From Bacillus litorisediminis (GTDB taxonomy: Bacteria > Bacillota > Bacilli > Bacillales > JC228), in contig NZ_JAKZKT010000004.1 of the NCBI RefSeq assembly GCF_022808645.1, positions 1 through 64,000 of the forward strand: DNA of 64,000 nucleotides, read 5' to 3'. Position 1 is the stretch's first letter. Each line of letters starts with the position of its first letter. Below, in pieces: positions 42,754-53,072 of the stretch. The notes under the pieces were generated by a model, which was not told the DNA's origin, ran no database searches, and saw nothing but the letters and a program-made list of their open reading frames with translations. The translations under genes and the position numbers were made by a program.

Positions 42754-43608
42754 CTATTTTCTTGGTACATCAATAATCAGATTATCTATCAACCGTACCT
42801 TGTGATAGTATACAGCTACGGCTATCATGATTTTCCCTTCAATCTGATCAGGCTTGCGTAATTCAGGGTAAGTCAGAATTTCCAGATAGTCAATAGTACC
42901 GCTAATAGAATTCGCAAGTTTTTCTTTTAATCTTTCTTCTAATTGAAAAGTGTTTCTTTCTCCAGCACGAATTAACTCTTGCCCGTGTAAAAGTGTTTGA
43001 TAAATTTGGGGTGCTTCTTCTCTTTCACTAGAACTTAAACGGACATTTCGAGAGCTTTTCGCTAAACCATCTTCCTCACGTACAGTAGGAACAGGAATGA
43101 GTTCTAGCGGAAAATGATAATCAGAAATTAATCCATCTACTACTGCAACCTGTTGAGCATCCTTTAAACCAAAGTAAGCACGGTCTGGCTGTATAATATG
43201 AAATAGCTTCGTTAGCACGGTGACCACCCCATCAAAATGGCCGGGTCTCGATTTTCCGCATAGTACATCAGTCCGATCTTTCACAGATAAAGAAACGGAA
43301 AGCTCGTGTGGGTACATTTCATCTACTGAGGGATAAAAAATAAAATCAACTCCATGCTCTTTGGCAATCCGTTCATCTCTTTCAATATCGCGAGGATATG
43401 CATCAAAATCTTCATTCGGTCCGAACTGCAGAGGATTCACAAAAATGCTAATGATTACTTTATCATTATGTCTCCTTGCTTCATCGATAAGAGCCGAATG
43501 TCCTTCATGCAAATATCCCATCGTTGGTACATATCCAATTGACAACTGCTGCACTTTTAACTGTCTGACTTCCTGCTGCATCTCTTTAATGGTTGTAATA
43601 ATTTTCAT
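42754..43608 (-). CDS. panC: Pantothenate synthetase
   Basis: A 284-residue ATP-dependent ligase that joins pantoate and beta-alanine. The nucleotide-binding H-x-G-H is [11 protein letters not shown] near residue 34, and the KMSKS-like lid is KSSRNVRLS. The start overlaps the panB stop by 4 bp. The family is a HIGH-type nucleotidyltransferase; length is normal (about 285). Confidence 0.97.
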   Translation of the reverse strand: MKIITTIKEMQQEVRQLKVQQLSIGYVPTMGYLHEGHSALIDEARRHNDKVIISIFVNPLQFGPNEDFDAYPRDIERDERIAKEHGVDFIFYPSVDEMYPHELSVSLSVKDRTDVLCGKSRPGHFDGVVTVLTKLFHIIQPDRAYFGLKDAQQVAVVDGLISDYHFPLELIPVPTVREEDGLAKSSRNVRLSSSEREEAPQIYQTLLHGQELIRAGERNTFQLEERLKEKLANSISGTIDYLEILTYPELRKPDQIEGKIMIAVAVYYHKVRLIDNLIIDVPRK

Positions 43609-44441
43609 TTAGTTCCTCCGTAAAGAGCTGTCAATTCTTCCTCTTTCATCGTATATGAATGTTTTAATTCTGGAAAACTTCCCGATTTTACGTCATGAAT
43701 ATAAGCTTCAATATTGTCCTTAATAGATTGGTTTAGATTGTTATAGGTTTTAACAAATTTAGCTGTCCGATCAATGCCAAATTGGATTAAATCATGAAAT
43801 ACCAGGACTTGTCCATCTGTATGAGGGCCAGCACCAATTCCAATTGTAGGAATGGTTAATTGCTTTGAGATCGTTTCTGCTAATTGGTATGGAATACATT
43901 CAAGAACTACGGCAAAGGCACCCGCTGCCTCACATAATCTTGCATCTTCTATTAGTTTTTCAGCAGCTTCCTTTGTCTTCCCTTGTACTTTATAACCGCC
44001 TAATACCCCTGCTGATTGCGGGGTAAGTCCTAGATGGGCTACTACCGGTATTCCTGCCTCTGTCATAGCCTTTATTTTCGGAATCACATCTCCTCCGCCC
44101 TCAAGCTTTAAAGCGTGACAGCCTGTTTCCTGAAATAGTTTGCCAGCATTAGAAAGCGTCTGATCCATCGATTGATGATAGGTCATAAAAGGCATATCAG
44201 CAACTATAAATGTATCAGGTGCCCCCCGTTTTACGGCTTTTGTATGATGTATCATATCTGCGAGAGTCACCGGAACAGTAGACTCATACCCCAAAACGAC
44301 CATCCCCAAGGAGTCGCCCACCAAAATAATGTCGAGTCCTGCTGCTTCAGATAATTTGGCAGAAGGATAGTCGTAAGCGGTCATCATCACTATTTTTTCG
44401 CCATTCTTTTTCATCTTCAAAAAATCTGTTGTAGATTTCAT
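43605..44441 (-). CDS. panB: Ketopantoate hydroxymethyltransferase
   Basis: A 278-residue TIM-barrel enzyme converting 2-oxoisovalerate to ketopantoate with methylene-THF. Mg-binding [12 protein letters not shown] and the catalytic KLEGG (about residue 111) are visible. It is first in panBCD, behind a long leader that looks like a Pan RNA (see 44494-44594). Consistent with regulation by the leader. Confidence 0.96.
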   Translation of the reverse strand: MKSTTDFLKMKKNGEKIVMMTAYDYPSAKLSEAAGLDIILVGDSLGMVVLGYESTVPVTLADMIHHTKAVKRGAPDTFIVADMPFMTYHQSMDQTLSNAGKLFQETGCHALKLEGGGDVIPKIKAMTEAGIPVVAHLGLTPQSAGVLGGYKVQGKTKEAAEKLIEDARLCEAAGAFAVVLECIPYQLAETISKQLTIPTIGIGAGPHTDGQVLVFHDLIQFGIDRTAKFVKTYNNLNQSIKDNIEAYIHDVKSGSFPELKHSYTMKEEELTALYGGTK

Positions 44442-44493
44442 AAAAATGTCCCCTTTCTTTTAAAAGGAAAAAGGGAAATCCTCTCTTTTGAAA

Positions 44494-44534
44494 GCAAAAA
44501 AAGCATCACTGCTCATCAAGAGAGAAGGATGCTT
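44494..44534 (-). terminator. Terminator-like hairpin in the panB leader
   Basis: AAGCATC and GATGCTT form a 7-bp stem with a further imperfect pairing inside the loop, and seven T follow on the minus strand. It lies about 55 bases before the panB start, where an attenuator would be. Confidence 0.6.
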
Positions 44535-44594
44535 GTCAGCTTTGAAAATATCTAGGCTCTTCCCTCTGTCCTTGTCCTTTTTGGATCTAGGCAG
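44531..44594 (-). promoter_or_regulatory. Candidate tandem Pan RNA element
   Basis: Minus-strand hairpin 1 (44566-44594) reads CTGCCT-AGA-TCC-loop-GGA-CA-AGGACAG: two stems, an internal loop and one bulged A. This resembles the published Pan motif seen upstream of panBCD, as I remember it. A second, weaker copy (44531-44559) repeats GCCTAGAT and GACAAG, and overlaps the terminator's 5' arm by 4 bases. Function as a ligand- or protein-sensing leader is inferred. Confidence 0.5.
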
Positions 44595-44663
44595 AATTTA
44601 GTAAAGTGTGTTTGTAAGGATTATACATACAAGGTGCAGTTCCTATAGATACCGCCCGCTCCT

Positions 44664-44672
44664 ATTATACCA
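44664..44672 (-). promoter_or_regulatory. Extended -10 promoter of panBCD
   Basis: TGGTATAAT on the minus strand is a perfect extended -10. No good -35 lies 17 bases upstream. The predicted start near 44657 gives a leader of about 215 nt. Confidence 0.6.
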
Positions 44673-44707
44673 AATTGCGTCTTAAATGGAACTCTGGATG
44701 TAATAGC

Positions 44708-45679
44708 TTATGAAATATCAGCAGAATATATTTTGTGCTGAGTTCCATTTATTTCCTCTACCATTAATACTCCTTCATCCGATAATCCAATCGCCTTTCC
44801 CTGAATCGTTCCATGCATGGTCTTAGCTTTAATTATTTTCCCAAGCGTGTCGGCATAGCTCTCCCATAACAATTTGATTGGCTTAAAACCTTGCATTAAA
44901 TATATATCATACAGTCTCTCTAATCTTTTTAATATCTCCTGAACTAATTTTGCCCGAGAAATTTCCTGACCTTTTATCATTTTTAATGAGGTTGCAAGTG
45001 TTCGCAGTTCCTCAGGGAAGTCTTCTTTTACCTGATTGACATTAATCCCGATCCCGATAATCAAATATCGTACTTGATCTGATTCAGCCTGAAGCTCAGT
45101 TAAGATCCCTGTACATTTTTTACCATCAATCAGCAAATCATTGGGCCATTTAATCGAAGGGGTAATACCTGTTACTTCTTCAATTGCTTGTGCAACAGCA
45201 ACAGCCGTAAGCAAGGTTAATTGTGGTGTTTGAGCAGGGAGTAATCTTGGCCTTAATATAAGACTCATCCAAATCCCTGTACCCTTCGGAGAAAACCATG
45301 GCCGATCCATGCGTCCTCGCCCAGATTGCTGCTGATCAGCTAAAACCAGCGTTCCTTCAGGTTCCCCTTTTTGCGCTAGTTCATGAGCGATTTTTTGCGT
45401 CGAAGCTACAGTATCATAATAAAAGTAGTTTTGTCCCAGTTTAGTTGTGTCTAACCCAGTCGTAATATCATATTCCTTGACACCATTGGGACGCTCAACA
45501 ATTCGATATCCTTTATTGCGGATTGCTTCAATTTCATATCCGTCTTCTCGCAGGCTTTCAATATGTTTCCAAACCGCTGTTCTCGAGCAGCCCAATTGAT
45601 CTGCAATTTGCTGTCCGGACAAAAATCCCCCTTGTGTTTCATTAAACAATGAGAGCAGTATTTGTTTATTTGAATTCAT
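44708..45679 (-). CDS. birA: Biotin-protein ligase / biotin operon repressor BirA
   Basis: A 323-residue bifunctional protein. The N-terminal winged helix (about 1-60, LSGQQIADQLGCSRTAVWKH) binds DNA; the ligase domain makes biotinyl-AMP and charges biotin carboxyl carriers, with the GRGRMDRPW motif. It also represses biotin genes in B. subtilis. It overlaps the end of cca by 14 bp. Confidence 0.96.
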   Translation of the reverse strand: MNSNKQILLSLFNETQGGFLSGQQIADQLGCSRTAVWKHIESLREDGYEIEAIRNKGYRIVERPNGVKEYDITTGLDTTKLGQNYFYYDTVASTQKIAHELAQKGEPEGTLVLADQQQSGRGRMDRPWFSPKGTGIWMSLILRPRLLPAQTPQLTLLTAVAVAQAIEEVTGITPSIKWPNDLLIDGKKCTGILTELQAESDQVRYLIIGIGINVNQVKEDFPEELRTLATSLKMIKGQEISRAKLVQEILKRLERLYDIYLMQGFKPIKLLWESYADTLGKIIKAKTMHGTIQGKAIGLSDEGVLMVEEINGTQHKIYSADIS

Positions 45680-46859
45680 TTAAAAACCACTCCCTTATCT
45701 CCTCTTTATCATTACCTATTCTGCCTTCAACGACTGCTTTTTCTATGTATCCCATCCACTCTTTTAACCATGGGCCAGGTGTATGGTTTGTCCATTTTAA
45801 TAAATCATTCCCATCGATGAAAAGGTCTTCTCTGTTTTGTATCGGCAGCTGATCATAAAGAGTCTTCAATGTATAAGAAGAAACAGAAAGTTCCCGGCCA
45901 GCTATACAATTAAAAACACGTTCCACTAATAAAGCGTTCTCGATACCAGCTCGATACAGAGCAAATGGGGTCCATTCATGTTTGAGCCGAAATTGCAGCC
46001 ACATAAGCAGGCTATCCAGCTTTTTTTGCAACGCTTTAGGAGTCTTCCATTTTTTTAAAACAGTATATGGTGATTGCACATTGCTTTTATATAAAAGCAA
46101 TAGCCAAGATTCTTCTGCCTCTAAGTCGTTCACCTCATAATGCAAGAAATCTTGAATCCCTGATGAAAGCTCTTCATTTGCGGGAAGTCTTTGAAACAAT
46201 CCTGTATCAATTAATGACTGAAACGCACTTGATTTATATTTTCCGCCAAGCAGCTTACTCCATTCTATCAAAATTCTTTCGACAGCTATCTTTTCTAATA
46301 AATGCGCAAGCTGTACCAGACTATTAAATGTTTCCTCTTCTATTTGAAATCCAAGCTGACTCTGAAAACGAATCGCTCTCATCATGCGTAGAGCATCTTC
46401 CATAAATCGTTCGGAAGGACTCCCGACACACCGAATCATTTTGTTCACTAGATCATTTTTGCCATTGAAGGGATCATGAATGTCGCCATTCAGGTCCATT
46501 GCAAGAGCATTGATTGTAAAGTCTCTTCTTTGTAAATCTTCTTCAAGGGATGATATAAATTCTACACTTTTAGGGCGGCGGTAATCTTCGTACTCGGATT
46601 CCTTTCGAAAAGTAGTGACTTCATACCCCTCACCATTGTATATCACAAGGACTGTCCCATGTTCAATCCCGACATCTACAGTTTTGGGAAAAATCGATTT
46701 GACCTCTTCTGGCTTTGCAGAAGTAGCAATGTCTATATCGCCAATCTTTCTGCCAAGCAGAAAGTCTCGGACTGCTCCGCCTACAAAATAGGCCTCAAAA
46801 CCAGCTTCGTTCAATTTTTCAAGGATTGGTTTACCGCTCTCAAATGGAGAAGTCATCAA
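45666..46859 (-). CDS. cca: CCA-adding tRNA nucleotidyltransferase
   Basis: A 397-residue class II enzyme that adds or repairs the CCA end of tRNAs without a template. The N-terminal catalytic head has GGAVRDFLLGR and DIDIATSA; RRDFTINAL and EDALRMMRAIRF are the nucleotide-selection motifs. The start is TTG 46859 or ATG 46856; both fit the AAAGGG site. Gene order bshA-cca-birA matches B. subtilis. Confidence 0.96.
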   Translation of the reverse strand: MMTSPFESGKPILEKLNEAGFEAYFVGGAVRDFLLGRKIGDIDIATSAKPEEVKSIFPKTVDVGIEHGTVLVIYNGEGYEVTTFRKESEYEDYRRPKSVEFISSLEEDLQRRDFTINALAMDLNGDIHDPFNGKNDLVNKMIRCVGSPSERFMEDALRMMRAIRFQSQLGFQIEEETFNSLVQLAHLLEKIAVERILIEWSKLLGGKYKSSAFQSLIDTGLFQRLPANEELSSGIQDFLHYEVNDLEAEESWLLLLYKSNVQSPYTVLKKWKTPKALQKKLDSLLMWLQFRLKHEWTPFALYRAGIENALLVERVFNCIAGRELSVSSYTLKTLYDQLPIQNREDLFIDGNDLLKWTNHTPGPWLKEWMGYIEKAVVEGRIGNDKEEIREWFLNEFK

Positions 46860-46870
46860 TGTTCATCCCT

Positions 46871-47995
46871 TTACACCAGCAGTCTTTTATAGATTTGTTC
46901 ATACTGTGATACAATTAAACTAGACTTAAAGCAGTTTTGGACTCGCTCAATGGAAGCTTGTGAAAACTTCTCATGAACAGCAGGATTACTCAAGATTGAA
47001 ATAGCCTTATTCTGTACATCCTCTATATCACCTAATTCAACTAAAAATCCTGTTATTCCATCTTCAATAACCTCGGGGATTCCGCCAATTGCAGTTCCAA
47101 TACATGGGACTCCACAAGCCATTGCTTCTAATGCAGCCAGACCAAAACTTTCCTTTTCAGATAAAAGTAACATTAAATCACTGATTGAATAGAGTTCCTC
47201 TAAATTTTCTTGTTTTCCCAACAATATCACTTTTGACTTAATGTCTAACTGATTTATCAAATTAAAAACGACACTCATTTCAGGTCCATCGCCAATCAGC
47301 AGTAATTTGGCTTTTATCTCTTTTTCAATTCCAGCAAATGCCTTCACTACATCTGGGACCCGCTTTACTTTTCGGAAATTAGAAACATGGATCAATATTT
47401 TTTCATCATCTTCAATCCCGAGTTCCCTCTTAAGATTCGGCATTTCTTTTTTATAATAAATACGGTCATCCACAAAATTATAAACCGGTATAATGTTTTT
47501 ATTTGGGGCAATTAACTCGTGTGTTTGCTCAACTAAAGCAGCAGAAACAGCTGTTACACAGTCTGAATCTTCAATCCCGAATCTGATTGCCCCAGTCAGA
47601 GAAGAATCATAGCCTAAAACGGTAATATCAGTTCCATGCAATGTCGTTACAATTTTAACGTCCTTTTTACTCATTTGTTTTGCAAGAATCGCACAAACTG
47701 CATGCGGTATTGCGTAATGGACATGAAGAATATCTAATTCCTCTCGTTTAATGACCTCTGCCATCTTTGTAGCTAACGCAATATCGTAGGGCGGATATTG
47801 AAAAACTGGATAATGATTGACTTCAACCTGATGAAAATATATATTCGGGTACACTTTTTGCAAGCGAAAAGGGATGCTTGATGTGATAAAATGAATCTCA
47901 TGTCCATTTTCAGCCAAAAGCTTTCCCAGCTCAGTCGCAATGACACCAGATCCCCCAACAGTCGGGTAACAAGTAATGCCAATTTTTAATTTCAT
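46871..47995 (-). CDS. bshA: Bacillithiol synthase step 1, BshA glycosyltransferase
   Basis: A 374-residue GT4-family enzyme (two Rossmann domains) joining UDP-GlcNAc and L-malate. Recognisable are [11 protein letters not shown] near the N-terminus, [12 protein letters not shown] and the C-terminal [16 protein letters not shown] with the E-x7-E pattern. With bshB1 it forms the first two steps of bacillithiol, the main low-molecular-weight thiol of Bacillus. It overlaps bshB1 by 4 bp. Confidence 0.96.
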   Translation of the reverse strand: MKLKIGITCYPTVGGSGVIATELGKLLAENGHEIHFITSSIPFRLQKVYPNIYFHQVEVNHYPVFQYPPYDIALATKMAEVIKREELDILHVHYAIPHAVCAILAKQMSKKDVKIVTTLHGTDITVLGYDSSLTGAIRFGIEDSDCVTAVSAALVEQTHELIAPNKNIIPVYNFVDDRIYYKKEMPNLKRELGIEDDEKILIHVSNFRKVKRVPDVVKAFAGIEKEIKAKLLLIGDGPEMSVVFNLINQLDIKSKVILLGKQENLEELYSISDLMLLLSEKESFGLAALEAMACGVPCIGTAIGGIPEVIEDGITGFLVELGDIEDVQNKAISILSNPAVHEKFSQASIERVQNCFKSSLIVSQYEQIYKRLLV

Positions 47996-48711
47996 TGGTT
48001 TACTCCTAAACCGTGTGAATCCAATAGCAACGGTCGTGCAGTTTTAAATCCTTCTGCATATATTACGCCTACTTCTTTCCCCATCATGCGCTCTCTTGCT
48101 TCAACTGTTTCAATATAACCATTTGTGAGTGGTGTTTCAACGCGGTCGCTATCTGCCTTCGAAAATTGGCTGGCATAAGCTTTCAGACTCGCTATTTTCT
48201 GCGTGATTGTCTCTGAAATATCAACACAAAAATCGGGTTTGTGAAAACCGTTGATAAAATAATAATAAACGGCATCCGCTCGATGAGAAGGAAGGTTTTC
48301 TGTATCACGGTAATTTTTTATCGCGCTCGAGAAAACAGCTTCTTCTACAAGCCTTGCACACCAGCCATGATCCGGATGGCGATCTATTTGATATGGAATA
48401 AAGATCAGCTTTGGCTTATAAGTCCGAATCACTGTAACTACTTTACTGATTTGCTCATTATCAAGCCTGATTCCCCGATCAGGAATCCCGAGATTCACAC
48501 GAATGGTGGATCCAAGAATTTCGGCTGCCGCATCAGCCTCTTTTTTCCGAATATCAACCGTGCCATTTGAAGATAAATCAGCCAATGTGAGATCACATAT
48601 CCCGGTCTTCAACCCTTCGTTATGTAATTTTGCTAATGTACCTGCCATTCCAATTTCAACGTCATCTGGATGTGCGCCAAACGCCAGTACATGTAAGGAT
48701 GACTGATTCAC
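47992..48711 (-). CDS. bshB1: Bacillithiol synthase step 2, BshB1 deacetylase
   Basis: A 239-residue Zn-dependent deacetylase that removes acetate from GlcNAc-malate. The metal site starts in [12 protein letters not shown] (AHPDD), and [15 protein letters not shown] supplies the third ligand and the catalytic His. LmbE/PIG-L family. It is coupled to bshA by an ATGA overlap. Confidence 0.95.
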   Translation of the reverse strand: MNQSSLHVLAFGAHPDDVEIGMAGTLAKLHNEGLKTGICDLTLADLSSNGTVDIRKKEADAAAEILGSTIRVNLGIPDRGIRLDNEQISKVVTVIRTYKPKLIFIPYQIDRHPDHGWCARLVEEAVFSSAIKNYRDTENLPSHRADAVYYYFINGFHKPDFCVDISETITQKIASLKAYASQFSKADSDRVETPLTNGYIETVEARERMMGKEVGVIYAEGFKTARPLLLDSHGLGVNQ

Positions 48712-48715
48712 TTAT

Positions 48716-49126
48716 TTAATCTCCTTCTTTCCCTCTAACCAAATTTCTCCACTCCAAGTCCCCTTGCTCTAAAGAACGAACCAGGATTTCCGCCGTCCCC
48801 ATATTCGTTGCAAGCGGAACCGCATATACATCGCACAATCGGATCAAGGCAGAGACATCCGGCTCATGCGGCTGGGCTGTCAATGGATCCCGGAAGAAGA
48901 TGACCATGTCCATATTATTTTTAGCAATCATCGCGCCGATTTCCTGGTCTCCTCCAAGCGGTCCCGATTGAAACCGTGTTATCGGAAGGGAAGTAGCATC
49001 CTGTATTTTTAATCCTGTGGTTCCCGTTGCAAATAATGAGTGTTTTTCAAAAATAGATTTATAAGCAGTAACAAATTGGATTAAATCGGTCTTTTTTTTA
49101 TCATGGGCAATTAGGGCAATGTTCAC
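48716..49126 (-). CDS. mgsA: Methylglyoxal synthase
   Basis: A 136-residue enzyme making methylglyoxal from dihydroxyacetone phosphate, a bypass of lower glycolysis. Active-site stretches are [26 protein letters not shown] and [14 protein letters not shown], which bind phosphate and hold the catalytic Asp. It stands between dapB and bshB1 as in B. subtilis. Confidence 0.97.
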   Translation of the reverse strand: MNIALIAHDKKKTDLIQFVTAYKSIFEKHSLFATGTTGLKIQDATSLPITRFQSGPLGGDQEIGAMIAKNNMDMVIFFRDPLTAQPHEPDVSALIRLCDVYAVPLATNMGTAEILVRSLEQGDLEWRNLVRGKEGD

Positions 49127-49138
49127 ACGTGTTTCCCC

Positions 49139-49939
49139 CTACTCCAGTATATTTTCTAAACCATATACTAGGTGATCTAATTTCATAACCGTTTCAACAG
49201 ACACTTTTACACCAGACATAAAAGAGGCACGATTGGTTGAGTCATGACGGATGGTAAGAATTTGTCCGCTATCTCCAAACATTACTTGCTGGTGTGCGAT
49301 TAAGCCTGGCAGACGCACACTATGAATTCTCATCCCTTGTCTGTCAGCCCCTCTGGCACCTGGTATGGTTTCTTTTTCATTTGGATGCCCCTGACGTTTC
49401 TCCGTTCTTACCTGACTAATCATTTCGGCTGTTTTAACGGCGGTTCCTGAAGGTGCATCTAGCTTTTGATCATGGTGCATTTCGATGATTTCAATATCCT
49501 GAAAATACTTGGCAGCCCAAGTCGAAAATTTCATCATGAGAACTGCACCAATTGCAAAATTAGGGGCAATGATACAGCCTATTTCTTTTGCTTTTGCAAG
49601 CTGTTTTAATTCCTCAATCTGATCATTGGTAAAACCGGTTGTCCCAACTACAGGACGCACTCCAAACTCTAAAGCTGCTTTCGTATGATGAAAGCCTGCT
49701 TCGGGTGTTGTTAGATCGATTAAAACGTCAGGTGCTGTATTCTGAAAAGCATCTTTTGCATTTGCGTATATAGGGATATCTGTATGTACAAATGGTAATA
49801 TTGCAGCTAATGATTTTCCCTCATGCTTATAATCAATTACTGATACTAGTTCAAATTGAACTGTGTCTCCAACCATTTTTACTGCCTCTTGTCCCATTTT
49901 CCCGCGTGGACCTGCTATGGTAATCTTAATTTTCTCCAT
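49139..49939 (-). CDS. dapB: 4-Hydroxy-tetrahydrodipicolinate reductase
   Basis: A 266-residue NAD(P)H enzyme of lysine, peptidoglycan and dipicolinate precursor synthesis. The nucleotide motif is AGPRGKMG, the catalytic region [15 protein letters not shown], and GTTGF is conserved. Dipicolinate feeds spore formation, which fits the organism. It is 12 bp from mgsA in a compact operon. Confidence 0.97.
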   Translation of the reverse strand: MEKIKITIAGPRGKMGQEAVKMVGDTVQFELVSVIDYKHEGKSLAAILPFVHTDIPIYANAKDAFQNTAPDVLIDLTTPEAGFHHTKAALEFGVRPVVGTTGFTNDQIEELKQLAKAKEIGCIIAPNFAIGAVLMMKFSTWAAKYFQDIEIIEMHHDQKLDAPSGTAVKTAEMISQVRTEKRQGHPNEKETIPGARGADRQGMRIHSVRLPGLIAHQQVMFGDSGQILTIRHDSTNRASFMSGVKVSVETVMKLDHLVYGLENILE

Positions 49940-49940
49940 T

Positions 49941-50276
49941 CTATTTTTCGCCGTCCTTTCTTGTCCAACGATCTTTATCTCGAATCCTAAACTTATTCAT
50001 CACTCTCTCATGTGCCGATTGTAAATCTATATGTAAAGAATTAGCGAGGCAAATTGTGACAAACAAAACATCACCAAGTTCCTCTTCCACTGTCTTTTCT
50101 GCCTCTGTATGTTTCTTAGGCTTTTCGCCATAATAATGATTAATTTCTCTTGCCAGCTCTCCCATTTCTTCCGTTAGACGAGCCATCATGGCAAGAGGAC
50201 TAAAATACCCTTCTTTAAATTGACCGATATATTCGTCAACTTCTTTTTGCATCTCTTGCATAGTTTTCTGGTTCAT
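49941..50276 (-). CDS. ypjD: YpjD, MazG-like nucleotide pyrophosphohydrolase
   Basis: A 111-residue all-alpha NTP pyrophosphohydrolase. Metal-binding E-E-x-x-E and E-E-x-x-D are visible in [14 protein letters not shown] and [11 protein letters not shown]. Such enzymes clean up modified or excess nucleotides; the substrate is not known for YpjD. It is first in the dapB-mgsA-bsh-cca-birA run, and the ~220 bp upstream divide it from the divergent YitT-family gene and include a hairpin near 50350-50395. Confidence 0.92.
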   Translation of the reverse strand: MNQKTMQEMQKEVDEYIGQFKEGYFSPLAMMARLTEEMGELAREINHYYGEKPKKHTEAEKTVEEELGDVLFVTICLANSLHIDLQSAHERVMNKFRIRDKDRWTRKDGEK

Positions 50277-50494
50277 ATCGATGATTCTCCTTTATTCGGC
50301 TGTTCATGTTCATGTTACCCGAAACAGGCAGATAAAGACAAATCTTTTTTCTTAGTCTATTGCCTTCACTATTTTTATTTATATATAATGAAGGCGCAAA
50401 TCAAAATCATTGCTATAGATAGATTCTGATCGCAAACTGTTCATCCTGACTGCATATTCATACTTTATCATTGTAAGGAGGCTTTACGTAAACA

Positions 50495-51367
50495 ATGCCA
50501 TTTGGCTTAAAACTGAAAAATATTATATTCATATTAATAGGCTCTGCGGTTTTTTCATTTGGAATCGTTCATTTTAATATTCAAAACAATTTAGCAGAAG
50601 GCGGTTTTACCGGTATTACGCTTCTTCTATACGCTGTGTTCCGATGGGATCCTTCCTATACCAATTTGATCTTAAATGTCCCGCTTTTTTTCATCGGATG
50701 GAAACTTTTAGGACGGACCGTCTTGATTTATACGATATTGGGAACAATAGGAGTCTCCTTTTTTCTGTGGATCTTCCAAAGATACCACTACAGCATTCCA
50801 TTGCAGGATGATCTGGCATTAGCTGCTCTATTTGCGGGGGTTTTTATCGGGGTTGGACTTGGGATTACCTTTAGATATGGAGGCACCACCGGTGGAGTTG
50901 ATCTTATCGCGAGGCTCTTCCATAAATATATGGGCTGGAGTATGGGAAGGACGATGTTTATCTTTGATGCATGTGTCATTACTCTTTCCCTTTTTACATA
51001 TTTAAATTATCGAGAAGCAATGTATACATTAGTTGCGGTCTTTGTCGGAGCACGCGTCATTGATTTTATTCAGGAAGGTGCTTATTCTGCAAGAGGCGCC
51101 ATGATTATTTCTGATAAAAACGAAGAAATTGCAAATAAAATTTTGCAAGAAATGGATCGGGGAGTAACCGTATTAAATGGGTATGGGTCCTTTACCAAAC
51201 AAAAACGGGAAGTCTTATACTGTGTAGTTGCCAGAAATGAGATTACCCGATTAAAAGGAATTATACAATCCGTTGATCCGCATGCGTTCGTATCGGTTAC
51301 CTTTGTGCATGATGTATTAGGTGAAGGCTTTACATTAGATGAAAATAAATTACCGATTGAGAGGTAA
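50495..51367 (+). CDS. ypjC: YitT family membrane protein (YpjC-like)
   Basis: A 290-residue protein with about five to six membrane helices in the first 200 residues (GSAVFSFGIVHFNIQNN, GGTTGGVDLIARLF) and a C-terminal DUF2179 domain (about 210-285, SARGAMIISDKNEEI). YitT family members are widespread in Firmicutes; function is not established. A GGAGG site lies 12-13 bases from the ATG, longer than usual. The position matches B. subtilis ypjC. Confidence 0.88.
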   Translation: MPFGLKLKNIIFILIGSAVFSFGIVHFNIQNNLAEGGFTGITLLLYAVFRWDPSYTNLILNVPLFFIGWKLLGRTVLIYTILGTIGVSFFLWIFQRYHYSIPLQDDLALAALFAGVFIGVGLGITFRYGGTTGGVDLIARLFHKYMGWSMGRTMFIFDACVITLSLFTYLNYREAMYTLVAVFVGARVIDFIQEGAYSARGAMIISDKNEEIANKILQEMDRGVTVLNGYGSFTKQKREVLYCVVARNEITRLKGIIQSVDPHAFVSVTFVHDVLGEGFTLDENKLPIER

Positions 51368-51420
51368 TTAAATTTATGGATGTTTTTCGCAAAGTTAGTT
51401 GCTACAAGCACCGCAGTATA

Positions 51421-51463
51421 AAAAAAGGTCATATAGGTTTTTTCCCTATATGACCTTTTTTTA
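51421..51463. terminator. Bidirectional terminator
   Basis: AAAGGTCATATAGG and CCTATATGACCTTT form a 14-bp stem with a TTTTTTC loop, flanked by A- and T-runs. It lies between the YitT-family gene and the convergent YugP-like gene. Confidence 0.92.
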
Positions 51464-51467
51464 TATC

Positions 51468-52148
51468 TTAATCATCACTATTATTCATCCCTACATACAT
51501 AAGAACGAATCTTAGTAATTCAAGTACAGCCACTGCAGCTGCGGCAACATACGTAAGCGCTGCTGCGTTTAATACCTTTCTCGTTGCTCTTTCTTCATTA
51601 TTGCGAATCATACCTAACTGAACCACTTGGTCCATGGCCCGGTTTGATGCATTAAATTCAACAGGGAGTGTTATAACCTGAAACACTACTGCTGCAGCCA
51701 TGAAAATGATTCCAAGCAATAGCAAATCAGCCATGCCCATTAGCATACCTGCTAAAATTAAAATCCATGAAAAGTTAGAACCGATGCTCGCAACTGGAAC
51801 TAGAGCATGACGGAAACGGAGAAATGCATATCCCTCTTGATCCTGAATCGCATGACCGCATTCATGCGCAGCAATTGCAGCTGCGGCAACAGAGTGGCCA
51901 TGATAGTTTTTAGAAGAAAGGCGGACTGTTTTAGACCTTGGATCATAGTGATCGCTTAAAAATCCTCTCGTTTCTTGAACATCTACATGATACAATCCAT
52001 TATCATCAAGGATTCGCCGTGCTACTTCACTTCCAGTGAGATAAGAAGATGAGGCTACCTTTGAATACTTTTTATAAGCAGATTGGACACGGAGCTGAGC
52101 CCATATTGGAACAATAATCAGGATTGCAAAATAAAGTAAATATCCCAT
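51468..52148 (-). CDS. YugP-like membrane zinc metalloprotease
   Basis: A 226-residue membrane protein of the YugP family (Zn_peptidase_2). HEXXH is AAHECGHAIQDQ near residue 105-115. An N-terminal helix and two or three further helices in the last 110 residues (about 125-220) place it in the membrane. In B. subtilis this family member (yugP) lies elsewhere, so its location next to ypjB is different. No known substrate. Confidence 0.88.
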   Translation of the reverse strand: MGYLLYFAILIIVPIWAQLRVQSAYKKYSKVASSSYLTGSEVARRILDDNGLYHVDVQETRGFLSDHYDPRSKTVRLSSKNYHGHSVAAAAIAAHECGHAIQDQEGYAFLRFRHALVPVASIGSNFSWILILAGMLMGMADLLLLGIIFMAAAVVFQVITLPVEFNASNRAMDQVVQLGMIRNNEERATRKVLNAAALTYVAAAAVAVLELLRFVLMYVGMNNSDD

Positions 52149-52213
52149 AGGAACCTCCTTAAAAATATAAACGAATGCTTCTATCTAAATAGTATGGATT
52201 GCAGACATGAAAG

Positions 52214-53005
52214 TCAATCATTTTGCTTTTTTGAATATCTCCTTTGCTTCTCCTGGCCCCCTTTATATTTCCTAAAACCAACATAGGACAAGGTTAGAAT
52301 AATAATACTCCCCGTGGTTGTAATCACCCACCAAAGTGAAGGATCAGCCTCGTCCTCTTCGCTTTGTTCAAAAAGCTGTTGTAAATCTTGAGCTAATGCC
52401 TCCAATTCTTTTATTCCATTCGGATCATTAACTAATTCTGGACGGTATTCATCTATATATTGGATACGTGCATCAACCTTAAGCACAGCTTCTGCGGGTA
52501 CATCCAATTTAAGGCTAGGATAGATTAAGTTATATTGAGATAAAAAGGAGTTGTACAGCATATGAAACTTATCAATATCTTTTGCATGAGCTGCCCCCAC
52601 TGCCTCATTATAGATTCCTAAAATGGAATCTTCCATTTGTGTCCATAAAGGCTGATGGTTGGAAACAAGCGCATCTAGCACTAATCTGAATTTAACCATG
52701 CTTGATACTTTATCATCTTTACTTAATTCAGAGTTAGCAAGTGCATTCCTTGCCTCTTGCTCTGCTATTGTAATCACTTGGACTTGATCCATTGTAAAAA
52801 CCATTTGGCTTGATACTTGCTGAAATTGTTCTGAAAACTGTTCCATGATTGATTCTGCCCGATTATAGTGGCCTGCTTTCGTGAGCTGAAGTGCTTTTTC
52901 AGAAAGGTTACTTAAGCTTTCCAATGGGGTTAGATTGGCTGCTTGTCCAACAAATGTCCAACAAAATAATAAAGATATTACCACTCCAATAATTCGAATC
53001 CTCAT
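52214..53005 (-). CDS. ypjB: Sporulation protein YpjB
   Basis: A 263-residue secreted or membrane-anchored protein: N-terminal signal sequence (about 1-22), helical extracytoplasmic domain with many acidic residues, one C-terminal membrane helix (about 228-248, WWVITTTGSIIILTLSYVGF) and a basic tail. It matches YpjB of spore-formers by order (next to ypjA and qcrC) and layout. The start at 53005 has a G-rich site; a frame start five codons earlier is possible. Confidence 0.85.
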   Translation of the reverse strand: MRIRIIGVVISLLFCWTFVGQAANLTPLESLSNLSEKALQLTKAGHYNRAESIMEQFSEQFQQVSSQMVFTMDQVQVITIAEQEARNALANSELSKDDKVSSMVKFRLVLDALVSNHQPLWTQMEDSILGIYNEAVGAAHAKDIDKFHMLYNSFLSQYNLIYPSLKLDVPAEAVLKVDARIQYIDEYRPELVNDPNGIKELEALAQDLQQLFEQSEEDEADPSLWWVITTTGSIIILTLSYVGFRKYKGGQEKQRRYSKKQND

Positions 53006-53072
53006 TCTTGTCCCCCCCATAATTCCTATTTTTATATCTATGAAGGGATGGACAAGAGTAGACCCTAAAACC

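Noticed and set aside
44441-44660. T-box leader of panB
   Set aside because: No T-box sequence (TGGNACCGCG) or specifier-type stem is visible; the hairpin layout fits a Pan-type leader better.
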